DNA from: Pterois miles
Taxonomy: Eukaryota > Chordata > Actinopteri > Perciformes > Scorpaenidae
Reading direction: 5' to 3'
Assembly (NCBI GenBank): GCA_947000775.1
Contig: CAMQGK010000318.1
Coordinates: 6,470,501-6,534,500, forward strand
DNA: 64,000 nt
Shown here: piece by piece, positions 49,720-61,199 of the stretch
Position numbering within the stretch: the stretch's first letter is position 1
Layout: every line of letters begins with the position of its first letter
Notes under the pieces: generated by a model
What the model saw: only the letters and a program-made list of their open reading frames with translations
Told to the model about the DNA's origin: nothing
Database searches by the model: none
Translations under genes and position numbers: made by a program

Positions 49720-50110
49720 TCGACCACACACTACAGCGTTGTCCTGCTGAGACACTCAAGGGTTAATTCTGGGACCTGGTGGTTTCCCATTGTAAGGCCT
49801 TCCTAGTTAGCCCCGGTGTTTAGCCGTGGTTATCTGAACAGGGCTAACATGACCTGCAGGGCTCCTTTACACCCCGCTGCAAACACTTCCGAGACTTCTC
49901 ACTTGCCTGCCTTTGGCACCCGACCAGAAAGCATCTGTCGCCGTGACTTCAAGTGACCAACTTTAGCCCAGAGCTGATGAATAATATAGAGACGTGTGCT
50001 ATTATTCATGGTACAATGCTGCTGATTCTCTCTGAGATTAATCATCCCTGAGAAGGTACAAAACGCTTTAGACATTTCAAAAGTTTCAAAAGTAGATAGC
50101 TTTTCTTGGA
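49720..50110. promoter_or_regulatory. candidate conserved non-coding element with inverted ATGAATAATA pair
   Basis: Unique sequence with a perfect inverted pair, ATGAATAATA at 49977-49986 and TATTATTCAT at 50000-50009, 13 bp apart, and GAGATTAATCATCCC near 50034. Such paired AT-rich sites suit homeodomain or POU factors. Conservation untested. Confidence 0.28.
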
Positions 50111-50379
50111 TTCTGTAAATAAACACCAAAATGTGCACTTTTGACACTGTTAAAACAGTGTGTTATGGTGTGTTGTATGTTGAAATTCACACATAAATAT
50201 TGTCATTACTGTATGTTTAGCCCCATTACTAAATGGTTGCTAATGTATTTACAGGATAATTAGATAGGCTTCATCGTTGTAGAATTGGGATATGGAACTT
50301 TACCAAATTCACTTGTGAAATATCAAACACCTCTGCGTCTTATTTTTCCTTCCAAGCGTTCTGTGTCTTTCAACGGGCC

Positions 50380-50960
50380 TCCTTCATGCTGGTGACAGAT
50401 GATTTGGCCCTGTGCAGGGTTCTCCCTGCTGTGACGAAACTGATCACTTACCATACGAGCAAGAGCCAAACATTAGTACTGCCGCCTCTCTGTTAGCTAG
50501 CATGGCGAAGTGCAGAGCTGGCCCCACGCCCATTTAAAACTGGACGGCTCTGGAATTACAACAGCACACGGATTCTGTGACTGAGCTGTATTTACAGAGG
50601 ACATTTAGATGTTGATAGTCTACGCTTACAAGCAGATACATCATTTATATGAATAACTTGCTGATAGATAGTGTTTAATATTTATAAAGCTTTTAATTGA
50701 GCCCACTTTTCACTGGGTGCTGGCAGGGGCAGAGACTTGTAGTGGTGCCCTGGTGTGGAAATGTTCCTGGCCAGTCACTAAGATGCTGTTAGGTAACGCT
50801 AAGATACAGCTATTGTCCCTCTAAAAATGCTACAATTAACTAATTGTCTGCTCTTTGTTCATTAAAATTTATTCAGTGACCAAATTATTCTCGATTTAAT
50901 GGACTGAGCAGAGGTCAGGCATCCATTATTTGAGAGGCTACAAAAAGAGATTTTTCAGCT
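50380..50960. promoter_or_regulatory. candidate conserved non-coding element
   Basis: Unique sequence with balanced composition. It contains GTGACAGATGATTTGGC near 50391 (TGACAG is a MEIS/PREP core), GTTTAATATTTATAAAGC near 50670, TTTTAATTGAGCCC near 50691, and ACAATTAACTAATTGTC near 50831. No repeat signature and no long frame. Inference. Confidence 0.28.
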
Positions 50961-51506
50961 GTGCACTAACGCTCATTAAACAAGATGCAGCAGAGCAGAT
51001 GTGACTCATCGCTCAGTCAGTGAAGTCAAGAATTAGTGTTGAACAGCATTTTCTTCTCAACTTCATGCAACATTTCAGCTTGTTTTCAATCAAAAACTCA
51101 TTGGCCGTTTTACATTTATTTGCTCATCTTTTATTGAAGACTATCTCATATTCAAATGTATTTATGCATTTTTTTATTTATGTTCAACAAGTAAACTGGA
51201 GGAAGCAAAGCTCCACTCCTCCATGTACTACAAGGAGAAACCACACATTAATCTATAAAACTAAAAATCTTAGAAAACAAATCAAGTCATCCTCGGGACC
51301 AAACAAACATGTTTTAATACATGAAAAGCGGGCTGAAAAATTGCAGCAGACAATCGTTCACGGTGCAAGACTTAATTTCACAATTATAATAAACATCACA
51401 GCACAATAAATTCAAATGTCTGTCTATATACAAAAATACCAGGAAAGTGACAGCAAATGAGACCCAAAACAAAAGACATGACACAAAGTGAGTGATATTT
51501 AGCATG

Positions 51507-51508
<2 letters not shown>
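50961..51508. other. no gene seen
   Basis: AT-rich. The 129-codon plus frame at 51020-51409 has no recognised domain and an AT-driven Lys/Ile/Phe/Leu composition; not called. Confidence 0.45.
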
Positions 51509-51605
<97 letters not shown>

Positions 51606-51644
51606 GTCTATCTATCTGTCTATCTATCTGTCTATCTATCTATT
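51509..51644 (-). repeat. (CTAT)n microsatellite, the 3' tail of the adjacent LINE
   Basis: About 33 CTAT units, with interspersed CTGT units only at the right (LINE-proximal) side. On the minus strand it is a (GATA)n tail that directly follows the LINE 3' end GACTACAGGTTAATAAATAG. Confidence 0.9.
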
Positions 51645-53880
51645 TATTAACCTGTAGTCTCTGGGCAGGTTATTACATATTAGTGACCTAATATTATCAA
51701 CACAATGTCTCAGCAAGCACTATACAGTACAACACAAAGCAACACAACACAATACGGAAATACAGAGAAGCAGATGTGTAAACACAATGTCAGTATGTAA
51801 CGACAGTGCCAGAGATGAGGTAGTGTGGTTTCTCATGATTGCAGGTTTGGTTTGCTTTAAGCCATCTCTTAAGTTTATGTTTAAAGGTTAGGTGAGTAGT
51901 GCTCTCTCTTTCTTCATTAGGAAGACTGTTCCAGTAATGAATGGCTCTGACTGAGAGGACTATTTGCCCAAACTTGCTATACGTCTGTATTGTACAACAC
52001 AGTCCAATCCCTGAATTATGAACTGTCTCAGTGTGGGAGGTGCAACTCCATGTAAAACCTGAAAGACAAGGCAAGCATCTGCAAAATGGTCAAAAGTGTC
52101 AAAATTAAATAGATTGTACTGCAATGTATGGCAATGATGATAGCTATTTGCCTTTAGGTCAGTTGTTTTAGTGTATGTAAAGGGAAGTTGGTTTCAGAGT
52201 TGCCATGCTTGTTTGTGACCAACTTGAAAGCAATCTTAAAATGGTTGGTCGCCTCTGTTGCTAGATATGGTCTTATATGCCAAAGTTAGCCAGGCTGAAT
52301 ATGATATAATACTGGCCACCTTTCTAGCATGCTTTTTAAATGACTGATTCAAATCCAGTCAATCTAATGATTCCAAGATATAAAATCAAACACCATCTTG
52401 AGCTTTTCTCCTTAAACAAAGACATCCGGTTGGTGAGGCTGGTGTGGGGTTCTGTGTAGAAAAAACATACAGTTTTACAGTGTATATTTATGTTCAGGTG
52501 TAAACATGAATTGCTTTACCAATCAGATAGATGCATTTAGCTTGTTTGTAGCTTATTATTTGTTTTAACCATGTACATAAAGAACTGTGTCATCAGCATA
52601 CATTAGAATGTTGACAGATGGACAGACTTGAGGCAGGTTATTAATGTAAAAGCTAAACAAGATAGGGCCCAGTACTGATCCTTGAGGAACACCAGTGTAC
52701 CAGGTTAACTGAGTATTGCCAATATGTACATGTTGCTTCCTGCTTGTTAGATATGAGTTCATTCATTTCATGGCATCAGTGGAGAAATTTAAACAGAATC
52801 ATTTCGGTTCACATTATCAACAAAAAACTGCTTCATCTAATTTGGATTTTACACTTTCAAGAAAGTTGCAGTCGGCTGTTTCTGTTGAGCAGTTGGTGCG
52901 AAATCCAAACAACATATGGGTGCAGAGGGTTACTGTATGTCCCATATTCAGGTGAGTGGTGAGCTGCTTTGATACCCTTTTCTTGGCCACCTTGGACACT
53001 GCTGGTGGAATCCGAGGTTTGAAGTGAAGCCAGTGCTGAAGTGCCTTAAACTTGCATTCTTTGCATTCACTCTTCTGGTTGCAAAAAGAAGTCTAACTGT
53101 ATAGAAGTCTATGAGAACATGAGCCTACTTCTCATTTGACTTATTACCTCAGTAAACACGGTAAGCATGAGTTTATGGTCTCAATCACTAGTTTCAAGTC
53201 TTCTTCAATACAGCATGATGTTCATTTAGTAAATGATGGTCGTATTTAGAGTCAAATAGACCATAAAGCAGGGTTTGCTTTAGGGCGTGGCTACCTTGTG
53301 ATTGACAGGTCGCTACCATGGCATTGTCCAGTGTGGGAGTTGTCCGTTGTTTTTGTCTTCCAACTTTAACCCTTTCACAGTGTGTTTTCCATTTCATTTT
53401 GGTCGCCTAAAAATGTCTTATTCAGCATTTGGTTGTACTTAGCTCCACCCTCTCATGTCACTTCTGGTTGCTGATAACCAAGATGGGGATGGCCAAAAAC
53501 TAATATGGTGACAGCCAAAATGCCCAACTTCAGGCTACAAAACCGCAGTCCACAAACCAATGGGTGACATCACGGTAACTATGTCCATTTCTTATATAGA
53601 GTCTAGGGACAATACAGACAAAACACTGATAGGTCTATAAGTTGCTTCGTCACCAGCCTTGAAAATGGGTGTTAGAACAGCTGACTTCCAGGTGCCTGGA
53701 AAAGAAATTTTGCTTACTTGACAGATCAGATGAGCAATTGGGCAGACAAGGGCATGCTTATGTGATTTGAAAAAATGGAATATCAAAACCATAAGCATCC
53801 TTTGCTTTTGAGTCTAAGCTAGCTCTTTCAAGATCACTCTAATGTTTGAATGTGTAAAGCAAGGTACTCTTGGACATGTA
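51645..53880 (-). pseudogene. non-LTR retrotransposon (LINE) reverse-transcriptase remnant
   Basis: The intact protein would be the endonuclease/reverse-transcriptase polyprotein that copies LINE RNA at a nicked chromosomal site. Read right to left: an LDSK..DAYGFD segment near 53800, F-P-G-T-W-K-S-A-V-L-T-P-I-F-K and Y-R-P-I-S-V-L (about 53620-53720), then a hAT insertion, then P-A-V-S-K-V (about 52990), H-M-L-F-G-F-R-T-N-C-S-T-E, S-K-L-D-E-A-V-F, and G-V-P-Q-G-S-V-L-G-P-I-L-F (about 52690), followed by the catalytic Y-A-D-D-T-V-L-Y (about 52580). C-terminal blocks V-F-V-x-G-E-K-L and R-A-I-H-Y-W-N-S-L-P-N follow, ending at 51790, with a 3' UTR to 51645. Stops and frameshifts are frequent. 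The 5' part (endonuclease) is absent. The YADD and WNSLP blocks suit the L2/CR1/Jockey-type group; the exact clade is not determined. Confidence 0.85.
53002..53606 (+). mobile_element. hAT-type MITE, family B, copy 3, inside the LINE (605 bp)
   Basis: From CTGGTGGAATCCGAGG to TATATAGAGTCTAG it aligns with copy 1 at 19395-20001. Flanking 8-mers GGACACTG (52994-53001) and GGACAATA (53607-53614) match at 6 of 8. The flanks are LINE reverse-transcriptase codons on both sides (PISVL before, PAVSKV after, on the minus strand), so the insertion is later than the LINE. No transposase. Confidence 0.87.
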
Positions 53881-55126
53881 GTCCTTAAGGTCTAGTGTGA
53901 CTGCAGGTAAATGCACCCTGTTCTGTTGAGCCCAGAGTCAAAGACTGACAAATTAACAATGGATGCCTTAGTGGAGCTATTTAAGGGAAGAATGTCATAA
54001 CAACAAGCTTAAGTCCAAGGGTCATGTGACACACTGAGTAGGAGTTTGTGAGCAGTTTAAAATAGTAATTACTGGTAAATGTAAAGTCTGCTCTGATTGA
54101 CAGCTCCAACAAAGACGTGAAAGAGGAGTGGGATTGTCTTGGAGGAGGGGAAAGCTCAAGAAAGGCTGTTTTAAATGCTCTTAACGGTGACGATCGAATG
54201 CTGCTCTGCCTCCAGAGCTGACTGACATAAATTTAACACACTGGGAGGTCTGCTGATGGACAGCTCTCTCTGCAGGACGTCCCTTTAAGAGAAGTGGGCT
54301 ACAGTCCCTCTGGGGTAGACATACCTGAGCCACTTAGACAAGGTGAGACGGATCCCTGCACCGGCTCCTCCCGTGGCTCAGGGAGCTCTACAGAAGCAGA
54401 CCTGGCGACAGAGTAATAGGCCAATTACCAGTGATTTGTACTGCGGTGGGCGGAGAGGGAATGTCAGTGCCAGACAAATTTGTGATATCACAATAATGCA
54501 TTGTCATGGTGGGCTCTCTCTTAAAGCTCAGTGTATTGAATTGCAGCTCTGCTACTGTGGGCGGATTTTCTTTTTCTTTTATAAGGCAGGTTTTGATACT
54601 CTATTTTCTCCTGTTCTTTGCAGTTATGGTTAGCAAATGCAACATTAAAAGTCATTAAAAAACAGTTAGTATATACTGTATATATAGCGAGAGAGATGAT
54701 CTTGACAAGAGCTTAACTTTTTCTCTTTTTTCTTGCTTCTACAGCTCGCTGGCATTGCTGCAGGCCTCCCTCCACTTCCTCCTCTTCCTATTATCGAGTT
54801 CTCTCTCATCTTCAGTCAAACTCTCTCTGTCACTTGGTGAATTTCTTTTTCATCGGCGCAATGACTTTCACTCAGGTGGTGACACTGGTCAGGGAGCTTT
54901 TATCAGCGTTATGTAGGATGTGACTGTTTTGGGGAGGAGATGATAGTCATCTAGGAGGAAAACAGTCAAATGGAAGACAGGCCGTCTTCTCAATCGCTCA
55001 ACACAAACTCACTTTCAGAAGTAGATATGAGTGTGCCTGCGTATGGACTACTGAGATCTTTTTCTTAAGAGAGAGCAGAAATACCACAACTTAAATCAAA
55101 GTACACAACATCAGCTGAATGTACTG
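53881..55126. other. no gene seen
   Basis: Non-coding. The left margin may include more of the LINE 5' part but I cannot read it. The 96-codon frame at 54343-54633 has no family motif. Confidence 0.45.
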
Positions 55127-55300
55127 AAAGGAATAGTTTGATATTTTGGGAAATAGGCTCACTTGCTTCCTGCCGCAGACGTAGATGATAGATTTGATGC
55201 GACTCATGTCTGTACTGTAAATATGAAGCTACAGCCAGCAGCTAATTAGCTTAACTTAGGAGACAGAATGAAAACAGGTTGTGTCCAGAAGGTAACTTGC
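55127..55300 (+). repeat. one end of long-TIR repeat family E
   Basis: AAAGGAATAGTTTGATATTT, TGGGAAATAGGCTCACTTGC, CTCATGTCTGTACTGTAAAT and AAGCTACAGCCAGCAGCTAA, then TTAGCTTAAC, match the arms of the family E copy at 7088-8108 and the 6124 fragment. The inverted second arm is absent. Confidence 0.65.
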
Positions 55301-55362
55301 AAATTGCAAAAACTTTCCTACCCTATCCTAACCTTAACCATTAGTGGTCAATGAATAACCTT

Positions 55363-55942
55363 AAAGCTGCAATGTGTAGAAATGGAGCAAATGTGATTTT
55401 TAAAAAGTTATTTTCATAAAACGGTCACTGTAAGTGTATCGTATCCCGACAGTAGTGCCTGAGATAGGTAATCTGAAAAAAATCATGTTCCTCTGTGTCC
55501 TCCAGCGCTCCTAAAGACATCTGCAGGATTTCACAGACCGGAGGAAAATGACCAATCAGAGCAGATCAGATCAATCAAATATGAATCAACATTCTGTTAC
55601 TGTAAGGAGTATTTCTATCCTCAAATGTTTTCATAAATGGCTTGTAGTTACTGTTTAGCTGTAAAATGAGACAGTTTGTGACCCGGCAGCCAAGTTGAGA
55701 TGTGTAGAGGAAATACCAAGCACCGCCCAAAATGTGGAGCATAGCCAATAGGAACACTCTCTGCGAAATGACCTGTGATTGGTCAAAGTCTCCCATCACA
55801 GGCTATTTATTAAAGCCTGAAATCAGAGCCATGAGGAGGTGCAGAAGTCCAGTTTTCTCTCAGAACACTTGAATTACAATATGCTGAAAGGTTATTATAA
55901 CATTTTTGCCCAATGACGCCAAAAATATTGTTGCCTGCTGAA
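55363..55942 (+). mobile_element. MITE-like repeat, family L, copy 2
   Basis: TTAAAGCTGCAATGTGTAG through CTCTGTGTCCTCCAGCGCTC, TGTTTAGCTGTAAAATGAGA, AAGCACCGCCCA, TGTGATTGGTCAAAGTCTCC and GCCATGAGGAGGTGCAGAAG aligns with 32116-32887. It has a single arm of the inverted pair seen in copy 1. The right end near TTGTTGCCTGCTGAAG loosely mirrors the left end, consistent with a TIR element. Confidence 0.72.
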
Positions 55943-56094
55943 GTTCACAAGAATTTCACAATTTTTGTGTTACATTTCCGATATGACCTTGAAAACAGAG
56001 TGAAAACAGCTCGTCTGACTCTCAGCAAGAAGGCGAGGGAGCTGATTTTAAATGAAATAGCAGTGATATTTTGTACACAGCTTAGTACACAGCT

Positions 56095-56400
56095 CTGTTG
56101 AATACTCGATTCTGATTGGTCAATCAGGGCGTTCTACAGTCTGTTATTTCTTTATAGCAGAGTGTTGCTATGTATAACAGACCATTGTTATGTATAACAG
56201 ACCGTTGCTATGGCTGCAGTTCTGATGTCGGACTCTGGTGGACCATTTTTGTGTCAAATTATTGATTTCTTAAGTAAGTAGCTGTATAATAAGCAGAATA
56301 ATGTACAGGTAGCAGGCCATTGTTGTGAAATAAATCCTGTCGGAGCGATGCAGCACCGACGCAAAGCCAATGATCGGCTCACTGTATATTATCCCTTACA
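56095..56400 (+). repeat. probable dispersed fish repeat with short tandem units
   Basis: TTGAATACTCGATTCTGATT followed by GGTCAATCAGGGCGTTCTAC is a repeat start I recognise from fish. TATGTATAACAGACCATTGT and TATGTATAACAGACCGTTGC at 56170-56210 are two near-identical tandem units of about 23 bp. No second copy in the window. Confidence 0.45.
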
Positions 56401-57707
56401 TGTAGTACTGCCACTTACACACAGTTGAAATTCCTCAACAGGAAACTGAGGGAAAAGAATTTTCCCTTAGAGGCAGTGAGAGTAGTTATTGAGAAATACA
56501 AAGCAAAGACATGACGGTATTATCAAAGGTTTGCACAATACAGAAAATAATAATTTAGATTTTGAGGCTGAAGCTTGATGTATCCTCACATCTATGTGAC
56601 TGATTCCTGTCTGTATCCGAGCTCTCACTGTGTGCTGCAGCCAGTGGCCATGTCAACCCCAGCTGCTGTGCTCTAATGACAGCCAGCTGTTTGATCGGCT
56701 ACGCGCCTGTCACTGAATATGTGTGAGAAACCTGCCGTTTGTTCCCTCACTCATTTCACAGTCCCACCATAACTGCAGTTTGCACAGTAGCCAGTAAATG
56801 TAACGTATAGTCGTGGAGAATATGAGAGAGTTTAATGCCTGGGAATGAGGAAGAGGAGAGGCTGCACTCTGTTGTACATTTACTCAGGATTTAGTCCTCT
56901 TGCCCCGGTGTGTATCTATCCTTAAAACATTACCTTTTGCACAGAGGCACACTTGTCTTTAGTGCTGTCTCAGACGAGTACATCAAGAAGTAACCCATGG
57001 CCTCCAGGAGACCTAATGGTGTCTCTCTAGTGCCATTTGACAGCCCTGACCCTCCGGTGTCCAAGAGATGCATTGATTTTAGAGGAAGGAGATGGAAATG
57101 AGCCTTCCCTCTTCCTTCCTCCCTTGGTTTTCAGAGGACAGGAGAACCGTGGAGCAGCGTTTGGCTGATGCACAATAGCTGTCCTCCATGCTCAGGTGTC
57201 TCAGTGCAGCATTAAGTGTGACCAGGCAACCCTGCACACAATCAGCCCCTTACACTGTGAAGGTATTGGCATACAGGTCTCCATCCTGTGCTAAGCATGC
57301 CACTGAGTAAAAGATACCTGCTCATGGTATTTATAGGAGGAAGTGCGGCTCTCTCATTTAGGGCGGAAAGTGGTGCAAATTTGTAATGAAAATGTTTGCT
57401 GACTCATTATGAACCCTGAAAGGGGTTTGAGTTGCAGAACTCTGAGGGATCAGACAGATTTGTGTTTGTTTGTGTACCTGCTGTGAACAACTTTAACATT
57501 TATTGGGTTGAACAGGGGATTAGAGGCTAATTGCATGATTACTTTATTAGAGATAATTGCGTTTAATCATATCATTTTTCCAGCTTGCTTTGCTTACTTT
57601 CATCTGGGGACAAGGATTTCTTGTCAGTATGCAGACTCTGACCATGACCTGATGCGTCCAGCATCTTTTTCTTGCCTCACTGACAGGCTGCCAGTCATTT
57701 TGGCACA
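56401..57707. other. no gene seen
   Basis: Mixed-composition non-coding DNA without recognised repeats or exons. Confidence 0.5.
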
Positions 57708-57715
57708 CTGTACAG

Positions 57716-58624
57716 TAGGGCTGCACGATTATGGCCAAAATGATAATCAGAATCAGATAATCAAAATTTTAATCAGTGTTGAGATCACGATTATTTATCA
57801 CAATTATTCATTGATTTTAGCAACAACATATTTTTATTGCACTTTTACATTAAAATAATCAGAGCACTGCTCTCACTTTCGTACTGTGCTAATTTGGGAA
57901 AACCATGTTGGGGAAAAAACTGACAAAAAAACAAAAAAAAAACATCAATCAACATCAATTGTGCAATATGAAAAAGAAGAAGAATATTCACCCACCCCTT
58001 AGCAACATTATAAACTTAAATGCATCGATCCGGTGCACTTTGAGAGCAGAAATACCAACATTAAGAGGCTAGATAAACAATTTTATGCTTTCAATCAAAT
58101 TATAAACACATAGGTAATAGAGATAATTTCCAACCCCAAAAGTGAAGCCAAAGTATCTTGATTGCCAGCTGGCGGCTGGATGTTAATTTAGGAAGCGCTT
58201 GATTTGTTATGCTGCAGTGTTTTCTGAGCAGAACGCATATTTTAAATGTTAACATCTTCATAGTTTTTCTGCTATATATAAATATATTGCAATATGAAAA
58301 AAATAAAGGAATATTCACCCTGCGCTTTTGTTAGCTACATTTTAAAGTTAAATGCATCAGTCAGAGCAGAAATACCAACATTAGGTGGCTAGATAAAAAA
58401 ATTTTCGCTCTGTCTAATCATAAATACATTGGTTTTATAGATAATATCTATTCCCCACAACATCTTGATCTTAATATTACTTAAGGAAGCGCTTGATTTG
58501 ATATGTTGCAGAGTTTTCTGAGTTAAGCACGCATTATAAACGTCAATATCATAAAATTCTTCATTTGATTGCGGGAAGCCAAAATCGTGATCCTGATTAA
58601 TGTTTGATTAATTGTGCAGCCCTG
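57716..58624 (+). mobile_element. hAT-type MITE, family C, copy 2 (909 bp) with internal duplication
   Basis: Ends TAGGGCTGCACGATTATGGC and TTAATTGTGCAGCCCTG form a TIR, flanked by a perfect palindromic 8 bp target duplication CTGTACAG (57708-57715 and 58625-58632). Unlike copy 1, it contains its middle twice: 57962-58288 and 58289-58575 both run from GCAATATGAAAAA through AATATTCACCC, AGCAGAAATACCAACATTA and GGAAGCGCTTGATTTG. No transposase frame. Confidence 0.93.
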
Positions 58625-58632
58625 CTGTACAG

Positions 58633-59625
58633 TCAGTTTGATTTGTGGAGGTAACTCACTGACAAAGGGAGTAACTTGATGAATAATGCCATGGACTGGA
58701 ATTTACAGAACACGACAGCGTTGCATTAATACATATTGTGAAGAGGAGTTTTCTTGTCTTGGCTCTTTCCTGTAGAGACTTTTTCATAAGTAGATGCAGC
58801 TACTGAGGTGATTCTGTGTGAGTGATTCCTGCATGTCATTCCACAGTCACAATGTAGGATAACGGGGGAGGGTTGTTTGTCAGAATTTGAAAATGCCACC
58901 AAGTGTCACAAGCTCTAGAGACACATTTTAAATACTAGGTTGGATCAATACATGTGATATGATATTTCAGTTTTTCTCATTCGGTAAGAAACATTTCCAG
59001 GGTTGACTGGTGGAAAAACGTCTATTTTGACCAGTACAGCTCACGGGATGACAAAACAATTTTCATTTTGGTGGTCAATTTACTGACACAATAACTACTG
59101 TTGTTACTGTAGAAGCATGAATGAAGTGTTTTGGGTGAGTTACTACCTTTTGCAGACATGCAGTATTTGTGATAATTGCACTTATAGTTTAGAAGATGTG
59201 AAGCCTGTTTCATAAAAATGAGCCATAGCGAATGAGAAGATCTGTAATAATTGAGATGCAATTTTGTATTGACAGCTAATAGTACAAGTTAATAGTACCA
59301 GATCAATAGTATGATCTAAAGCAAACAAAAAAAATACCATGAGTGAATCTTGAACGAGTCAGGCAGAAATCATAACTTTTTGAAATGTATTATTAACCCT
59401 GGTGTCGTAACATCAGTGCTAATCCAGCCACTACAACCTCCATTTAACACACACCACACTAGCACATCGAATTCTCATCAGCATGCATTTCAGTGATTCA
59501 GGTGGCTCACAAACCCCATCACCTTGTGGTCCAACCTGATGCGCTAGTAATCGGGAAAAGCATTCTTATCGTACCTCTAAACTGTCATTAGGAAAGGACG
59601 TTTCCTCTGCGAGAATAAACGGGTG
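58633..59625. other. no gene seen
   Basis: AT-rich non-coding sequence without recognised repeats. Confidence 0.5.
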
Positions 59626-59639
59626 TGACCTTTGACCCC
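59626..59639 (-). promoter_or_regulatory. DR1 nuclear-receptor-type site
   Basis: TGACCTTTGACCCC is the complement of GGGGTCAAAGGTCA, two AGGTCA-like half-sites in direct orientation with one base between them (GGGTCA-A-AGGTCA), the consensus for HNF4, RXR/PPAR and COUP-TF. It sits in unique, mixed-composition sequence (59480-59720). One strong match in 64 kb can still arise by chance. Confidence 0.45.
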
Positions 59640-60679
59640 TGCTAATCCATCATGGGGACAGACGAGGCAGGGCCCAGAGATAGCGTCGTTAGTGCGGCAG
59701 CCAAGCTCAGTCAACCTGCTTGCTTTCATGTATTGACTCAAGTAATCTGAGTACGTATAGTCTTTCATGTTCTTTGGGTACTTCAGGAGAAGCCTTTTAA
59801 AAATGGCCAAACAAGCTCTGACATGAAAAGTTCCTTTTTTTGAAGATAATGGTAGAAATCCAAAAGATACGCACTAAACCAGAAACAAACAGAAAGGAGG
59901 AACAAGAGCTGGGAAGTAGCTCATATATCAGTGTTTTAGTGTGATTTTATCTGAGCTTATCTACTGTGATTTCCTCCCCACTGTAGCTAACTTTTGAAGA
60001 CAAACAGTCTCTCTGGTACAAAGCGGATTCAATGGACTGCTAAACCAGCTTGCAGTATGCACTGTCTGCAACTCTTCTGACTAATGATGAATATTGAAAT
60101 CATCATGATGACAACGGAAACACGTCTGAGTTAGCGCAGTGTGTTGAACACTAAATCAGGTGATGGATATGTATGTAGTAGACTCATGAGGGATTAATGA
60201 ATTGGCTGCAACACAGTAAAATAGCTGGTAATACTTTATCTCATGAGTCACTTTGAAAGAGAACATTTTATAAAGCACAACATATGTGCAAAATGCAAAG
60301 CAAAATAGCTCTTTAGAAAGCTTAGCAGTGCATTAATGAACTGGAGGTTGAGGTCTTTGCACTCAAGCATCTGTAAAAACTGGACTAAATTTTCCCGGTA
60401 CAGCCATGATGTTGTGACATGACACCTAGACTGGAAACTTGAAGGCTCCTGTGCACGTACTGTGAAAATTGACTTATTAGTGAAGGAGAAAAATTTGACA
60501 TTTGAAAAAAAAAAAGAATAAATAAACATCATGCTATAAGTCAGATTCACTTTGTTTATTGTGTGTTTTGTCTCGTTTGTGGCAAATGAATCACACTCAA
60601 AATATGAGTTTAAGGAGGTGGAGAGAGTTTTTAACCATAACTGTATCTATAAAATGTTTTAGGAGAAGCTTTATTATTT
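59640..60679. other. no gene seen
   Basis: Non-coding. The 100-codon minus frame at 60248-60550 is AT-driven and has no family features. Confidence 0.5.
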
Positions 60680-60774
60680 CTACAATATTATCATATGTGT
60701 ATTATTAACATGATATAGTATATAATTTTTAATATAGTGGTTATTGTCAATACCAGTATATCACAACACCCCTA
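60680..60774 (-). mobile_element. possible end of a hAT-like MITE
   Basis: The complement reads TAGGGGTGTTGTGATATACT and continues with GGTATTGACAATAACCAC, a TAGGGGTG-type end. The partner end and target duplication were not found. Confidence 0.35.
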
Positions 60775-61028
60775 GTTGGAGACATCTTGTGTGCAGTAGT
60801 AAAAAATATTTACATAGTCATGGAGTAATTTTTGACAAGGTCATTGAATTTTTTGTGGGTAAAAAACCTACAAGAATCAAATGATGATTTAAAGCAGAAT
60901 ATTTTATGTGTCATAAAATACTATTTAGATAGCGATTATGAAGGTATTTGTGGAACAAATGATTTTAGAGGCCAGACTAGTTCTATCAGTCAGTAAGATG
61001 CTGTATGTTTGTCAGATTTGCTTATTTT

Positions 61029-61199
61029 TTTAAAGATTTTTTTTGGTTTCTCAACTTAATTGACAGGACAGTTGTGAAACGGGGAGACAGAGGGGATGTG
61101 TAAAGGGCTGTGGGCAGGATTCGATCCCGGGACCGCTGCAGCAAGGCCGCTTTGGCATGGGGGGCACCTGTTCTACCAACTGAGCAAAACAGCACCCTG
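61029..61199 (-). mobile_element. tRNA-derived SINE, family S2, with 15 bp target duplication
   Basis: On the minus strand: box A-like TTTTGCTCAGTTGGTAGAA (61172-61190) and box B GGATCGAATCC (61117-61127), about 45 bp apart as in a tRNA gene, then a body with CTGTCCTGTCAATTAAG and an A-rich 3' end. A perfect 15 bp duplication, AGATTTGCTTATTTT, lies at 61014-61028 and 61200-61214. It is not a functional tRNA gene: a cloverleaf cannot be closed and the tail is SINE-like. The near-perfect duplication suggests a fairly recent insertion. Confidence 0.93.

Noticed and set aside
51020..51409. 129-codon plus frame
   Set aside because: AT-driven composition, no domain, not supported by codon pattern or neighbours.
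61110..61192. tRNA-like sequence with box A and box B on the minus strand
   Set aside because: It lies inside a 171 bp SINE with a 15 bp target duplication; arms do not close as a functional tRNA.
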